A stretch of 19,972 nt of DNA from positions 1-19,972 of the forward strand of contig JAYEJW010000675.1 in assembly GCA_034716535.1 (NCBI GenBank), written 5' to 3'. Position numbers and translations under genes: made by a program. This DNA is from JAYEJW01 sp034716535 (GTDB lineage: Bacteria > Pseudomonadota > Gammaproteobacteria > Chromatiales > Chromatiaceae). A model generated the notes under the pieces. It made no database searches and was not told the DNA's origin. It saw only the letters and a program-made list of their open reading frames with translations. Positions 1 through 6,511 of this stretch are shown here, in pieces (positions within the stretch are counted from its first letter, which is position 1; each line of letters begins with the position of its first letter).

Positions 1-512
1 TGGCGCTCGGGCGCGTTTGCGCCGAGCGCGAGGTAGAGACCGTGTGCAGAGAGCAGCGGGTTGTGCTCGCCGAGGGCGTTTGCGCGGTAGCTCGACCAGG
101 GGTAGTCTTCGGGCTTGTGCACCATCCCGGCCCGCACCGGATTCAACTCGATATACCGGTAACAGGTGAGCAGATAACCCTCCTGTTGGACTGGACTCGC
201 CTTGAACCGGCCCTCCCACAGCGTTCCGGTGCGCCCGTAGCTGTGGTTGATATATGGCACGTACCGTCTCCCGAGCGCCTGCAGGGTTGCGCTGAGGGCC
301 TCGCCATCGGCCGGCGTCATCAGCAGATGGACGTGGTTGGTCATCAGCACATGGGCGTGGATCGAGCAACGATGCTCGCCCGCGGCTCGAGCTAGCCAGT
401 CGAGGTAGACCCGGTAATCGTTGTCGTCGAAAAAGACGGCCTGTCGGTTGTTGCCGCGTTGCACGACATGAACCGGCACGCCCGAGAGGAAGAAACGTCA
501 CTTGCGAGGCAC
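1..512 (-). pseudogene. REP-associated tyrosine transposase (RAYT), early stop codon, cut by window edge
   Basis: Translating the minus strand from 512 gives a clear IS200-like/Y1 HUH transposase of the RAYT group: GVPVHVVQRGNNRQAVFF near the start, the metal-binding HUH motif in TNHVHLLMTP (about 320-350), then YINHSYGRTGTLWEGRFKAS, YRYIELNPVRAGMV and YPWSSYRANA. The family normally starts MPRK followed by a basic stretch. Here GTG-CCT-CGC-AAG (501-512, GGGAG seven bases upstream) is followed at once by TGA (498-500), then CGT-TTC-TTC, so codon 5 is nonsense and the rest of the frame stays open to base 1. A downstream GTG could restart translation with little loss, so activity cannot be excluded. 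The family cuts and joins single-stranded REP sequences; REP clusters occur at 14083-14200 and 16450-16617. The C-terminus lies outside the window. Family identity is firm; pseudogene status is inferred. Confidence 0.85.
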
Positions 513-587
513 GGGCACACTCCCGGCGTTGGGCTGATGCATACCAGTATAGCCAAGAAAACGGATCTGACCCCTTTTCCCGGACCC

Positions 588-1226
588 ATTTTCCCCGGCG
601 TGGTCCACCAACAGATCAAAGTCGTGCGCGTCACCCTCCCGCCCCCCCACCGCCCCGACCGGGAACTGCCCGACGTCGAGGTCACGGCCCTTCTCGCCAC
701 CGAGCCCCAGCCGCCCGCCGGCGAAGAGCCGGTCGAATGGCTGTTGCTGACCAACCTGCCCGTGGACACCCCCGAGCAGGCCCTGGAGAAGCTGCAGTGG
801 TACCTTTGCAGGTGGCAAATAGAGGTTTTTTTCAGGATCCTCAAAAGCGGCTGCCGCATCGAAAAGCTGCAACTGGAGCAGCTCCAACGCCTGGAGCCGG
901 CGCTCGCCTTCTACATGATCATCGCTTGGCGCGTCCTGTTCGTCACCATGCTAGGGCGGGAATGCCCCGAGATGCCTTGCGGCGTCGTCTTCGAGGAGAC
1001 GGAGTGGCAGGCGGTCTATATCGTCACCGAGCGCAAGCCGCCTCCCGAAAGCCCACCTACACTGGACTCCATGGTGCGTAGGGTCGCTGGCCTCGGCGGG
1101 TTCCTCAACCGCAAGTCCGACGGTTTCCCAGGTCCTCAGACATTGTGGATCGGGCTGCAACGGGCTGCCGACTTCGTGCTGGCCATGGATGCCCAGCGCG
1201 GCATCGGGGAGGGGAGACATGGGTAA
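588..1226 (+). pseudogene. IS4/Tn5-type transposase, C-terminal fragment
   Basis: The frame carries the C-terminal part of an IS4-family DDE transposase: PPAGEEPVEWLLLTNLPVDT, then the family signature Y-(2)-R-(3)-E-(6)-K read exactly at 801-845 (Y801, R810, E822, K843, given as codon positions), within YLCRWQIEVFFRILKSGCR. The Glu of this motif is the third catalytic residue. The preceding parts of the RNase H fold with both catalytic Asp residues are missing. Upstream of about 588 the frame runs into the leader of the minus-strand RAYT, so the ATG at 459 is not a genuine start. The C-terminus looks complete (stop TAA 1224-1226). No terminal inverted repeat was recognised on the right. It is probably a dead element truncated at the 5' side, perhaps by arrival of the RAYT element. 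Confidence 0.85.
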
Positions 1227-1744
1227 TAGTCAGATGTTGTCCAAGTGGTCCACCCCGATTACGAGCTTGAAGATGCTCCGCAAATGTTTACGGGTGAAGC
1301 CGAGTTTAGCCCGTACGCGAGGAACCTCTTCATGAGGCCGAGAAACTAGGTTACCAGGCGATCGAGGCGCGTAACCTCTCGGCGCTTCAGGGGCGGATTG
1401 GCAGGCGAAGGCGCATGTCGCCTTAACCGCGGAGGCGTCGGATTTCAGCTGTTGTGAGTAGGGCCAGCAAAGACGAGAGAAAGCTTGACTCGCGTGAAGA
1501 ACCCGCCCTCGGTCAGCGGACGAGCAGGCTTGCAGTCACCACCACATGGGGAGGGTGGCGCCGGAGGAAGGAGTCTGCTACCGCGATACTGCTTGCTGCT
1601 CGCTACCCTCAACCGACGCCAGAAAATCAAAGCATAGATGGGGCTGGGCGACATTGATCAGTTTCAATGCATCCCCCAAAACGCGCGCATGGGAGGAATG
1701 CACGTCCCTGTGCATTACGCCGCGTTCAGATCGGCAAGAATTCC
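1227..1744. other. Gene-free stretch with possible coding debris and a small hairpin
   Basis: No convincing gene is seen between the IS4 fragment and the sulfur globule gene. Two abutting plus frames read like protein: about 1230-1319 (ending in FTGEAEFSPYAR) and, one base shifted, about 1314-1416 (LGYQAIEARNLSALQ, ending RRRRMSP then TAA). They could be one frameshifted remnant, but no family is recognised. A 7-bp perfect inverted repeat, AATGCAC (1697-1703) with GTGCATT (1710-1716), lies just downstream of the sulfur globule gene. It has no T-run on either side, so it is not called a terminator. Confidence 0.3.
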
Positions 1745-2086
1745 TTACTTGGACTCGGCCGGAGCCGGAGCAGCAGGAGCAACCGGAGGAGCGGCGTAGG
1801 GGTAGCCACCGCCGTAGTAGGGAGCGCCGTAGCCACCGGGGCCGCCCCAGCCGCCGTAACCCGGGTAACCGTAGCCGTAGTAATCGCGGTAGCGGTTGTA
1901 ACCGCGACCCCAACCACGCCCGCCACCGGACATGTTCATGTTGAAGTCACCGTAGCCGTCGCCGAACATGTCGCTCCACCAGTCGTTCATGCCGGAGCCC
2001 CCACCCGGGCCACCCCACCAAGCGGAAGCGGAAGCGGAAACACCGAGCAGAGCGGCAACGGCCGCAGCGGTAGCAAGCTTTTTCAT
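1745..2086 (-). CDS. sgp: Sulfur globule protein (Sgp CV1/CV2-like)
   Basis: This 113-aa secreted protein has a textbook Sec signal peptide (MKKLATAAAVAALLGVSAS, predicted cleavage after ASA near residue 22) followed by a low-complexity mature chain rich in Gly, Tyr, Trp, Asn and Pro (WWGGPGG, MFGDGYGDFNMNMSGGG, repeated YGGW/GYG units) and a Pro/Ala tail. This matches the structural proteins that coat periplasmic sulfur globules in purple sulfur bacteria and other sulfur-oxidising gammaproteobacteria. The paralogue (SgpA, B or C) cannot be decided from sequence alone. The start is supported by AGGAGA at 2093-2098, six bases upstream. The gene stands alone with about 380 bases of upstream sequence, fitting independent and probably high expression. 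No sulfur-oxidation enzyme genes (sox, dsr) are in this window. Confidence 0.85.
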   Translation of the reverse strand: MKKLATAAAVAALLGVSASASAWWGGPGGGSGMNDWWSDMFGDGYGDFNMNMSGGGRGWGRGYNRYRDYYGYGYPGYGGWGGPGGYGAPYYGGGYPYAAPPVAPAAPAPAESK

Positions 2087-2154
2087 CTGGATTCTCCTAA
2101 TTTGGATCTCTGTTGCAGCAAGTGAGGGCGTCTTTGTGCGCCAACTCGGGAACT

Positions 2155-2183
2155 AGTTTATTAGTACTCGCTAATTTTAGCAA
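2155..2183 (-). promoter_or_regulatory. Possible sigma-70 promoter for the sulfur globule gene
   Basis: On the minus strand TTGCTA (2178-2183) and TAAACT (2155-2160) sit 17 bases apart, each matching four of six consensus bases, in a locally AT-rich patch about 70 bases before the sgp ATG. The -35 end also contains GCTAA and TTAGC arms separated by two bases, which could be a small operator. This is pattern matching only. Confidence 0.35.
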
Positions 2184-2372
2184 GTGCTTTTTGCAGCCCC
2201 AAAAGCCGGGGCCACAGAAGCCCGGATATCGCCCGCTCCCCTCCTATGCCAGGGGGCATCCCACGCGTGAGGTACCAAGTCAGACCGAATGCATGGCAAT
2301 CTGGAAACCTTCAGCCGCCCTTGCCGGTCTCTTGGAGTGACGATCTCGTTTCCCGGCCTGTGGAGACACCTC

Positions 2373-2565
2373 ATGCCCCCCTGCCCTGCCAACGTCCGCC
2401 TGTTGATCGCCTGCGTTCTCGCGGCCGGCCCCCTCACAATCGTCTCCAACCCGCTTCTGCGTGGTACTACGGGTGTCCTACCATAAACGGCATCACAGTC
2501 CGATCCACCACTCGTATGGACACCACCAGAGCAAGCGCCATTATCGCTCGGGCGGGTACGGCTAA
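2373..2565 (+). pseudogene. Frameshifted remnant of a small secreted His/Tyr/Gly-rich protein
   Basis: ATG at 2373 has GGAG seven bases upstream and opens with a signal-like segment, RLLIACVLAAGPLTIVSN. This frame then loses sense, while the next frame reads PASAWYYGCP (about 2451-2475), a typical signal-peptidase junction with an aromatic mature start. The third frame reads YHKRHHSPIHHSYGHHQ and RHYRSGGYG, ending with TAA at 2563-2565. The three pieces join into one plausible ~65-residue protein if two single-base indels are undone, one near 2440-2455 and one near 2477. What is seen: three complementary fragments in order. What is inferred: a decayed or mis-sequenced gene. No named family is recognised; the mature part would be basic and rich in potential metal ligands. 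It overlaps the 3' end of the convergent TetR gene. Confidence 0.4.
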
Positions 2566-3075
2566 GGGAGCCGCAAGAGAGGCTGTCACGCGGTAAGTAA
2601 GATCGGCCACCAGGAGGTGGCGGGCATGATCCCGGGCGAGCGGCTCGGGAAACGCGCGGGCGAACTGGACCGCCAACCAATCGCGATAGAGGTCGAACAT
2701 GGCCCGGGTATGCTGCTTCAGATCCCCGTTGTCTTTCCCTATCTCCGTGGCGATCGAGCCCATGGGACACCCATAGCGGCTGAGATCCTCCGCATTGTTA
2801 CGCACCATGCGGACAAAACGCTTGAGTCGCGCCTTCGGGGTCGGCTCGGATGCCTCCCACTGCGAAAGGTCACGGCGAACGTTCTCCAAGAGGCGTGCCA
2901 GCACATCCCGCAGGATGTCGTCCTTGACCTTGTAGTAGTAATAGAAATTGCCCTTGGGGATGCCCGAGGACCTGGCAATATCGGCGAACGAGGTCTGCCC
3001 GTAGCCACGCTGGTAGATCAGCGCACCGGCCGTTTGCAGGGTCTGCTCTCGGTTTCTGTCTCCCTTGCTGCCCAT
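2467..3075 (-). CDS. TetR/AcrR-family transcriptional regulator, atypical C-terminus
   Basis: The 202-aa protein has an N-terminal TetR helix-turn-helix (about residues 10-55, with TSFADIARSSGIPKGNFYYY and KVKDDIL) and a ligand-binding domain of the kind with YGCPMGSIATEIGKDNGDLK (about 101-120) and MFDLYRDWLAVQFARAF. Regulators of this group repress neighbouring efflux or redox genes and release DNA on binding a small ligand. From about residue 157 (left of ~2607) the expected final helices are not recognisable: the tail is antisense to the His-rich remnant on the other strand. The gene's 3' end may therefore have been replaced or shifted, and dimerisation may be affected. The ATG at 3075 has no clear Shine-Dalgarno. 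No target gene is evident, since its upstream neighbour is debris. Confidence 0.8.
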   Translation of the reverse strand: MGSKGDRNREQTLQTAGALIYQRGYGQTSFADIARSSGIPKGNFYYYYKVKDDILRDVLARLLENVRRDLSQWEASEPTPKARLKRFVRMVRNNAEDLSRYGCPMGSIATEIGKDNGDLKQHTRAMFDLYRDWLAVQFARAFPEPLARDHARHLLVADLTYRVTASLAAPLAVPARAIMALALVVSIRVVDRTVMPFMVGHP

Positions 3076-3109
3076 AGGAAAGTCCGAAGCGGGTTGTCTG
3101 TGCCCTTTT

Positions 3110-3346
3110 CTAGCCGATCCCGGCCAGCTCGCGCATTCTGTTCTCGATCCGCACCACGTTGCACAGGTGCGGCCAGAAGGACGGCCGGATGCCGCGGCTC
3201 ATGGAATCGGCGGATGCGTCCGGAACCGCCGCACTTGTAGAGCTCACGAACAGGAATTTGCCGACACCCTGTTTCCTGGCCGCCTCCAACAGGCGCAGGC
3301 TTGGGCGCGGGAACCATGCGTCTGAACGCGCCTTTTGTGCGAACAA
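3110..3346 (-). pseudogene. Fragment resembling an SDR/NAD-epimerase-like gene
   Basis: A 78-codon minus-strand frame contains LRLLEAARKQGVGKFLFVSS, close to the segment of atypical short-chain dehydrogenases and NAD-dependent epimerases that ends in the Ser of the active-site region. Neither an N-terminal Rossmann GxxGxxG nor a YxxxK motif is present. The rest (about 25 residues ending NRMRELAGIG) is not recognised. It ends 35 bases before the TetR start and points the same way, so an intact ancestor could have been co-transcribed with it. It is most likely a truncated leftover; the assignment rests on one short motif. Confidence 0.35.
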
Positions 3347-3497
3347 AGCTGTCCAGGCGGCCGCCTGCTCTCGAGCGGCGACGGACCGGGGCGGTGTTCA
3401 TATACGAGAACGCCGATGGCCAACGCGTGGTGCTCTACGTGTGCCAGAATGAGAACCAGGACCGCAACACCGCCTTCCGCTTCGCCAGCGAAGAGTG
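3335..3497 (+). pseudogene. Anti-sigma factor C-terminal remnant
   Basis: One plus frame reads GGRLLSSGDGPG (about 3354-3390) and the adjacent frame continues AVFIYENADGQRVVLYV, then NTAFRFASEE up to about 3495. Together they match the periplasmic C-terminal part of transmembrane anti-sigma factors (the GARLLPG...MYE...G.RLTLYV...TAFRYA pattern known from ECF sigma-factor partners). A one-base frameshift separates the halves. The usual next segment, with VSVFYW, is absent: after EEW the frame leaves the family and runs into the leader of the cytochrome gene. N-terminal zinc finger, membrane helix and partner sigma gene are all missing, so it is non-functional debris. Confidence 0.55.
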
Positions 3498-3554
3498 GAT
3501 TTTATTCGCAAATTTGTCAGAGCACGCTGCTGCGGATTACCGCAAGGGGGGAAT

Positions 3555-5015
3555 ATGATCGAACGACGCAACGGCAAAGGCAGAGTCATCCTGGTCGGTA
3601 TGCTGGGCCTGTGGACAGCCGGCGCCACGGCGGCCACGGTCGCCGCCACCGACGGCACCGAGGTACCCGACATCGGGGCTCTCCCACCTGTTGCGGCCAA
3701 TCCGGACAACGAACCGACCGAGGCCCGTCTCACACTGGGGCGAGCGCTCTTCTTCGACAACCGGATCTCCGCAACCGGGACCATGAACTGCGCCACCTGC
3801 CACCTACCCCATCAGGGCTGGACGGTGCAGACGCCCCTCTCGCCGGCCAACCCCGGCTGGGTGGAGCGGCGCAACTCGCCAACGCTCATCAATGTTGGTT
3901 ACAACAAGGCACTGATCTGGGACGGGCGCGCCTGGCCGCTGGAGAAGCAGGCCATCGGCTCGACCAAGAACCCCGTCCACAAAGGCCAGGACATCGACAA
4001 GCTGATGGCCGTGCTCAAGGAAGACGAGGACATGGTCAAGATGTTCAAGGATGCCTACGGGAGCGAGCCCAATCCCGCGGATTACGGCAAGGCGCTCGCC
4101 GTCTTTCAGCGGCACTTCATCGTCACCGGACCCAGTCCTTTCGACCGCTATGCGGGAGGTGATGCGTCAGCCATGGACGAGGCGGCCGTCCGCGGCATGG
4201 AGCTCTTCAAGGGCAAGGGCAACTGCATCGCCTGCCACAACGGGCCGAACTTCACGGACTCCGGGTTCTACAATATCGGTTTGAAACACAACCCGATCCT
4301 GGACGACGAGGCCCATCAGAAGGTGCTGAAGTTCGACGCCAAACGAACGAAGAATACGGATTGGGAAGGCATCACGACCGATCCCGGCCGTTACCTGATC
4401 ACCCATGCCGAAGCGGACTGGGGACGGTTCAAGACCCCTACCCTGCGCAACCTCGCCGACACCCCACCCTACATGCACGACGGCCGCTATTGGACTTTGG
4501 ACGAGGTGATCGAGCACTACGACCGCGGCGGCGATAGCACGCGCAACCAGGATACGCGGATCAAACCCTTGCACCTCAGCGACCAAGAGAGGCAGGACCT
4601 CAAGGCATTCCTCTCGGCATTGCGCGGTCCCCTTCCCGACATCCGCATGGAAGACTGGGTGCGCCCGGTCGCCGCCGGCACGAGTATCGACGGGAAGACG
4701 CTTTTCGAGGGAAAGGCCACCTGTGTCAACTGCCATCAGGCTGACGGCAAAGGCGTGCCGGGCGTGTTCCCCCCGTTGGCGGGCAATCCTCGCGTGACGG
4801 AAGGAGACGGCAGCTATGTGGCGAAGACTATCATCCACGGGCGCAGCGGCGAGATCAGCGTCCACGGCAAGGTATTCAAGGCGATCATGCCCCCCGTCGG
4901 CACCCAGCAGGGACTGAGCGACGCGGAGATAGCTGCGGTTGCCGGGTACGTGCGCAGTGCCTGGGGCAATCAAGCCGCCGACGTGACCGAGGAGATGGTC
5001 AAGCAACTGCGATAG
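3555..5015 (+). CDS. MauG/cytochrome c peroxidase-like protein with a third, C-terminal cytochrome c domain
   Basis: The 486-aa periplasmic protein starts at ATG 3555, directly after AAGGGGGG (3544-3551); the frame extends further up but without a better start. Residues ~10-30 form a signal peptide. The di-heme peroxidase module follows, with CATCH at 79-83 (peroxidatic heme) and CIACH at 224-228 (electron-transfer heme), RRNSPTLINVGYN, and KTPTLRNLADTPPYMHDGR before it ends near 370. A third heme site, CVNCH at 390-394, begins a class I cytochrome c domain with a likely axial Met at 445 (KAIMPPVG). The family reduces H2O2 or performs MauG-like oxidations in the periplasm; the fused cytochrome probably passes electrons in. 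The substrate cannot be told, and no methylamine dehydrogenase or copper-chaperone genes are nearby. The gene appears monocistronic. Confidence 0.9.
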   Translation: MIERRNGKGRVILVGMLGLWTAGATAATVAATDGTEVPDIGALPPVAANPDNEPTEARLTLGRALFFDNRISATGTMNCATCHLPHQGWTVQTPLSPANPGWVERRNSPTLINVGYNKALIWDGRAWPLEKQAIGSTKNPVHKGQDIDKLMAVLKEDEDMVKMFKDAYGSEPNPADYGKALAVFQRHFIVTGPSPFDRYAGGDASAMDEAAVRGMELFKGKGNCIACHNGPNFTDSGFYNIGLKHNPILDDEAHQKVLKFDAKRTKNTDWEGITTDPGRYLITHAEADWGRFKTPTLRNLADTPPYMHDGRYWTLDEVIEHYDRGGDSTRNQDTRIKPLHLSDQERQDLKAFLSALRGPLPDIRMEDWVRPVAAGTSIDGKTLFEGKATCVNCHQADGKGVPGVFPPLAGNPRVTEGDGSYVAKTIIHGRSGEISVHGKVFKAIMPPVGTQQGLSDAEIAAVAGYVRSAWGNQAADVTEEMVKQLR

Positions 5016-5382
5016 CCAGACGCCGTCTCGCCCAGTTTCTGAACCGCCAGCTCACGGCGGCGCCCGGTCGAGGCGAGAACGGCAAAAGCGGATCCGGAAG
5101 CGTTCTCGCTGCACGGTAATATCGGACGTGCCGTGCGGCGCGTCGACTTTTGGGAATCTCTCCAGTAAGATTATCCACTCTACGACCGGGAATAATTGGC
5201 CGGCGCTGATGGTTGCCTTATCGCGATGAGTCGGAGACCGGAGTCTCCGCCCTGTGCCTCACGACACCGACAGAAAGGCAATCTCGCAAGACTCCCGTCA
5301 GCACGCCGCAGAATGCACCTGGTTGCCGCTCTTTCTCGGAATTTTCGAGACGCCAACCTTCAACCACCAAGATAAGGACAAG
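5016..5382. other. Intergenic region with two inverted repeats
   Basis: No gene is seen here. Shortly after the cytochrome stop lies a 9-bp perfect inverted repeat, GCGAGAACG (5073-5081) with CGTTCTCGC (5101-5109), loop 19 bases. A tighter hairpin, CGGAGAC-CGGA-GTCTCCG (5232-5249), lies about 135 bases before the next start. Neither is followed by a T-run, so terminator function is unproven; the second could be an operator or leader hairpin. No convincing -35/-10 pair was found. An in-frame extension of the downstream gene up to 5254 has no signal-peptide sense and is not used. Confidence 0.4.
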
Positions 5383-6246
5383 ATGATGCAACGCAGAACG
5401 CTCACCAAATCCAGCCCCTGGCCGGCGGTATGGCGCGCGGCGCTGGCTGCCCTCGCGCTCGCCGTCGTTTCGGCACCCGTGTTTTCCACTAGCCTGGTCA
5501 ACCTGTCGACGCGCGGATTCGTCGGCTCGGACGCAGACCGGATGCTCGCAGGACTGGTCGTCAATGGCCCTTCGACCAAAGAGTTCTTGGTTTTCGCGCT
5601 GGGGCCGACCTTGTCCGCGAGCGGTGTGCCCGGAGTGATCCCCGATCCCAAGCTGACGCTACAAAAGACAAGCGGCGAGGTCGTCGCAAGCAACGACGAC
5701 TGGGGCGACCACCCGACGGCCCCCCTGGTCGGCGCCCTTCTGAGCACCATCGGTATTACCCTCGACGACAAGGAGGCGGCTCTGATCATCGAGCTGCCTG
5801 CAGGCGACTACACGGCGCTGGTCGAAGGATCCGGCGGAGAAAACGGCGTGGCACTGGCGGGCATCATTGATCTTGATGAGGACGATACCTTCAACACGGG
5901 ACCCTGCGACGGCGAAATCGTAGAGATCGAGCTTCCCCTCGTGAACACAGGCGTCATCGCCGGTGCCAACGGTAATGCCCGCCTGCGTCACCGCGCCGAT
6001 TGCAGCCAGGACTTCCGTGTCGAGATCAAGGACGTTCCCCTCGGCGACTACGGCCTCTTTGTCGGCGGTGATCAGAAAGGAACCATTACGGTGATCGACA
6101 CGGGCACCGAGAACGAAGGGGAGATCGAGTTCGAAACCGATCCCGATCTCAACGAGCTGCCGCTGACCTTCGATCCCGCGGGTCAGCTGATCGAGGTCAA
6201 ACAGGGTGACACGGTCATACTGAACCTGCAGTTCCCGTCAATCTAG
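5383..6246 (+). CDS. Secreted protein of unknown function with two beta-rich domains
   Basis: The 287-aa product starts at ATG 5383 (or 5386) with AAGGA at 5374-5378. Residues ~15-37 form a signal peptide (WRAALAALALAVVSAPVFS). The first domain (about 38-165) has a pattern seen in many secreted bacterial proteins: LVNLSTRGFVGSDADRMLAG, VFALGPTLSASGVPG, VASNDDWGDHP and LPAGDYTALVEGSGG, ending in GIIDLDED. The second (about 175-287) has NGNARLRHR, FRVEIKDVPLGDYGLFVGG, and FDPAGQLIEVKQGDTVILN, an immunoglobulin-like or prealbumin-like repeat by appearance. Two Cys (in GPCDG and ADCSQ) could form a disulfide. The mature protein is acidic. No catalytic motif is visible; a surface or extracellular structural or adhesive role is a guess from domain type. 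No operon partner is adjacent. Confidence 0.8.
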   Translation: MMQRRTLTKSSPWPAVWRAALAALALAVVSAPVFSTSLVNLSTRGFVGSDADRMLAGLVVNGPSTKEFLVFALGPTLSASGVPGVIPDPKLTLQKTSGEVVASNDDWGDHPTAPLVGALLSTIGITLDDKEAALIIELPAGDYTALVEGSGGENGVALAGIIDLDEDDTFNTGPCDGEIVEIELPLVNTGVIAGANGNARLRHRADCSQDFRVEIKDVPLGDYGLFVGGDQKGTITVIDTGTENEGEIEFETDPDLNELPLTFDPAGQLIEVKQGDTVILNLQFPSI

Positions 6247-6252
6247 TCCGGG

Positions 6253-6358
6253 CGCGCCTAAGTCTCGGTAACAAGAGACAGAGGGAGTCTCACGCGAAGC
6301 CGCGAAGGGCGCGTGGAGAATCTACTCGCATGGTGCCTGTTAGAGAGACTTAGGCGCG
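6253..6358. repeat. MITE-like element with 14-bp perfect terminal inverted repeats
   Basis: CGCGCCTAAGTCTC (6253-6266) is repeated exactly inverted at 6345-6358. After two mismatches the match resumes with TAACA, giving about 21-bp arms with two mismatches around a ~64-base centre. It lies seven bases after the stop of the secreted-protein gene, so it might also fold at the end of that transcript. No coding capacity is seen. No T-run follows, so it is treated as a small mobile or intergenic repeat rather than a terminator. Confidence 0.6.
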
Positions 6359-6511
6359 GCTGAACTGGAGGTCGAGATCGGCTTGCGGTGATCGGCTTCG
6401 ACGCCGTCGCAACCGGAAACGATCAGCTGGGGCCCCGCAAAACCGGAGCAGAGGGCGATGTAGACTCCGCCTCAACGTCGGTGCCCGGGGTACGAGACCA
6501 GGGAGTTGTCC

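Noticed and set aside
42..395. Plus-strand open frame of 117 codons
   Set aside because: It is antisense to the RAYT, whose conserved motifs are read on the minus strand.
1697..1716. Hairpin as sulfur globule gene terminator
   Set aside because: Stem is only 7 bp and there is no T-run downstream on the minus strand.
3495..3554. Upstream start for the tri-heme cytochrome
   Set aside because: The extra 20 residues derive from debris, and the strong AAGGGGGG and signal peptide support ATG 3555.
5232..5249. Hairpin before the secreted protein gene as a terminator or riboswitch
   Set aside because: No T-run and no recognisable riboswitch core; left as an unassigned inverted repeat.
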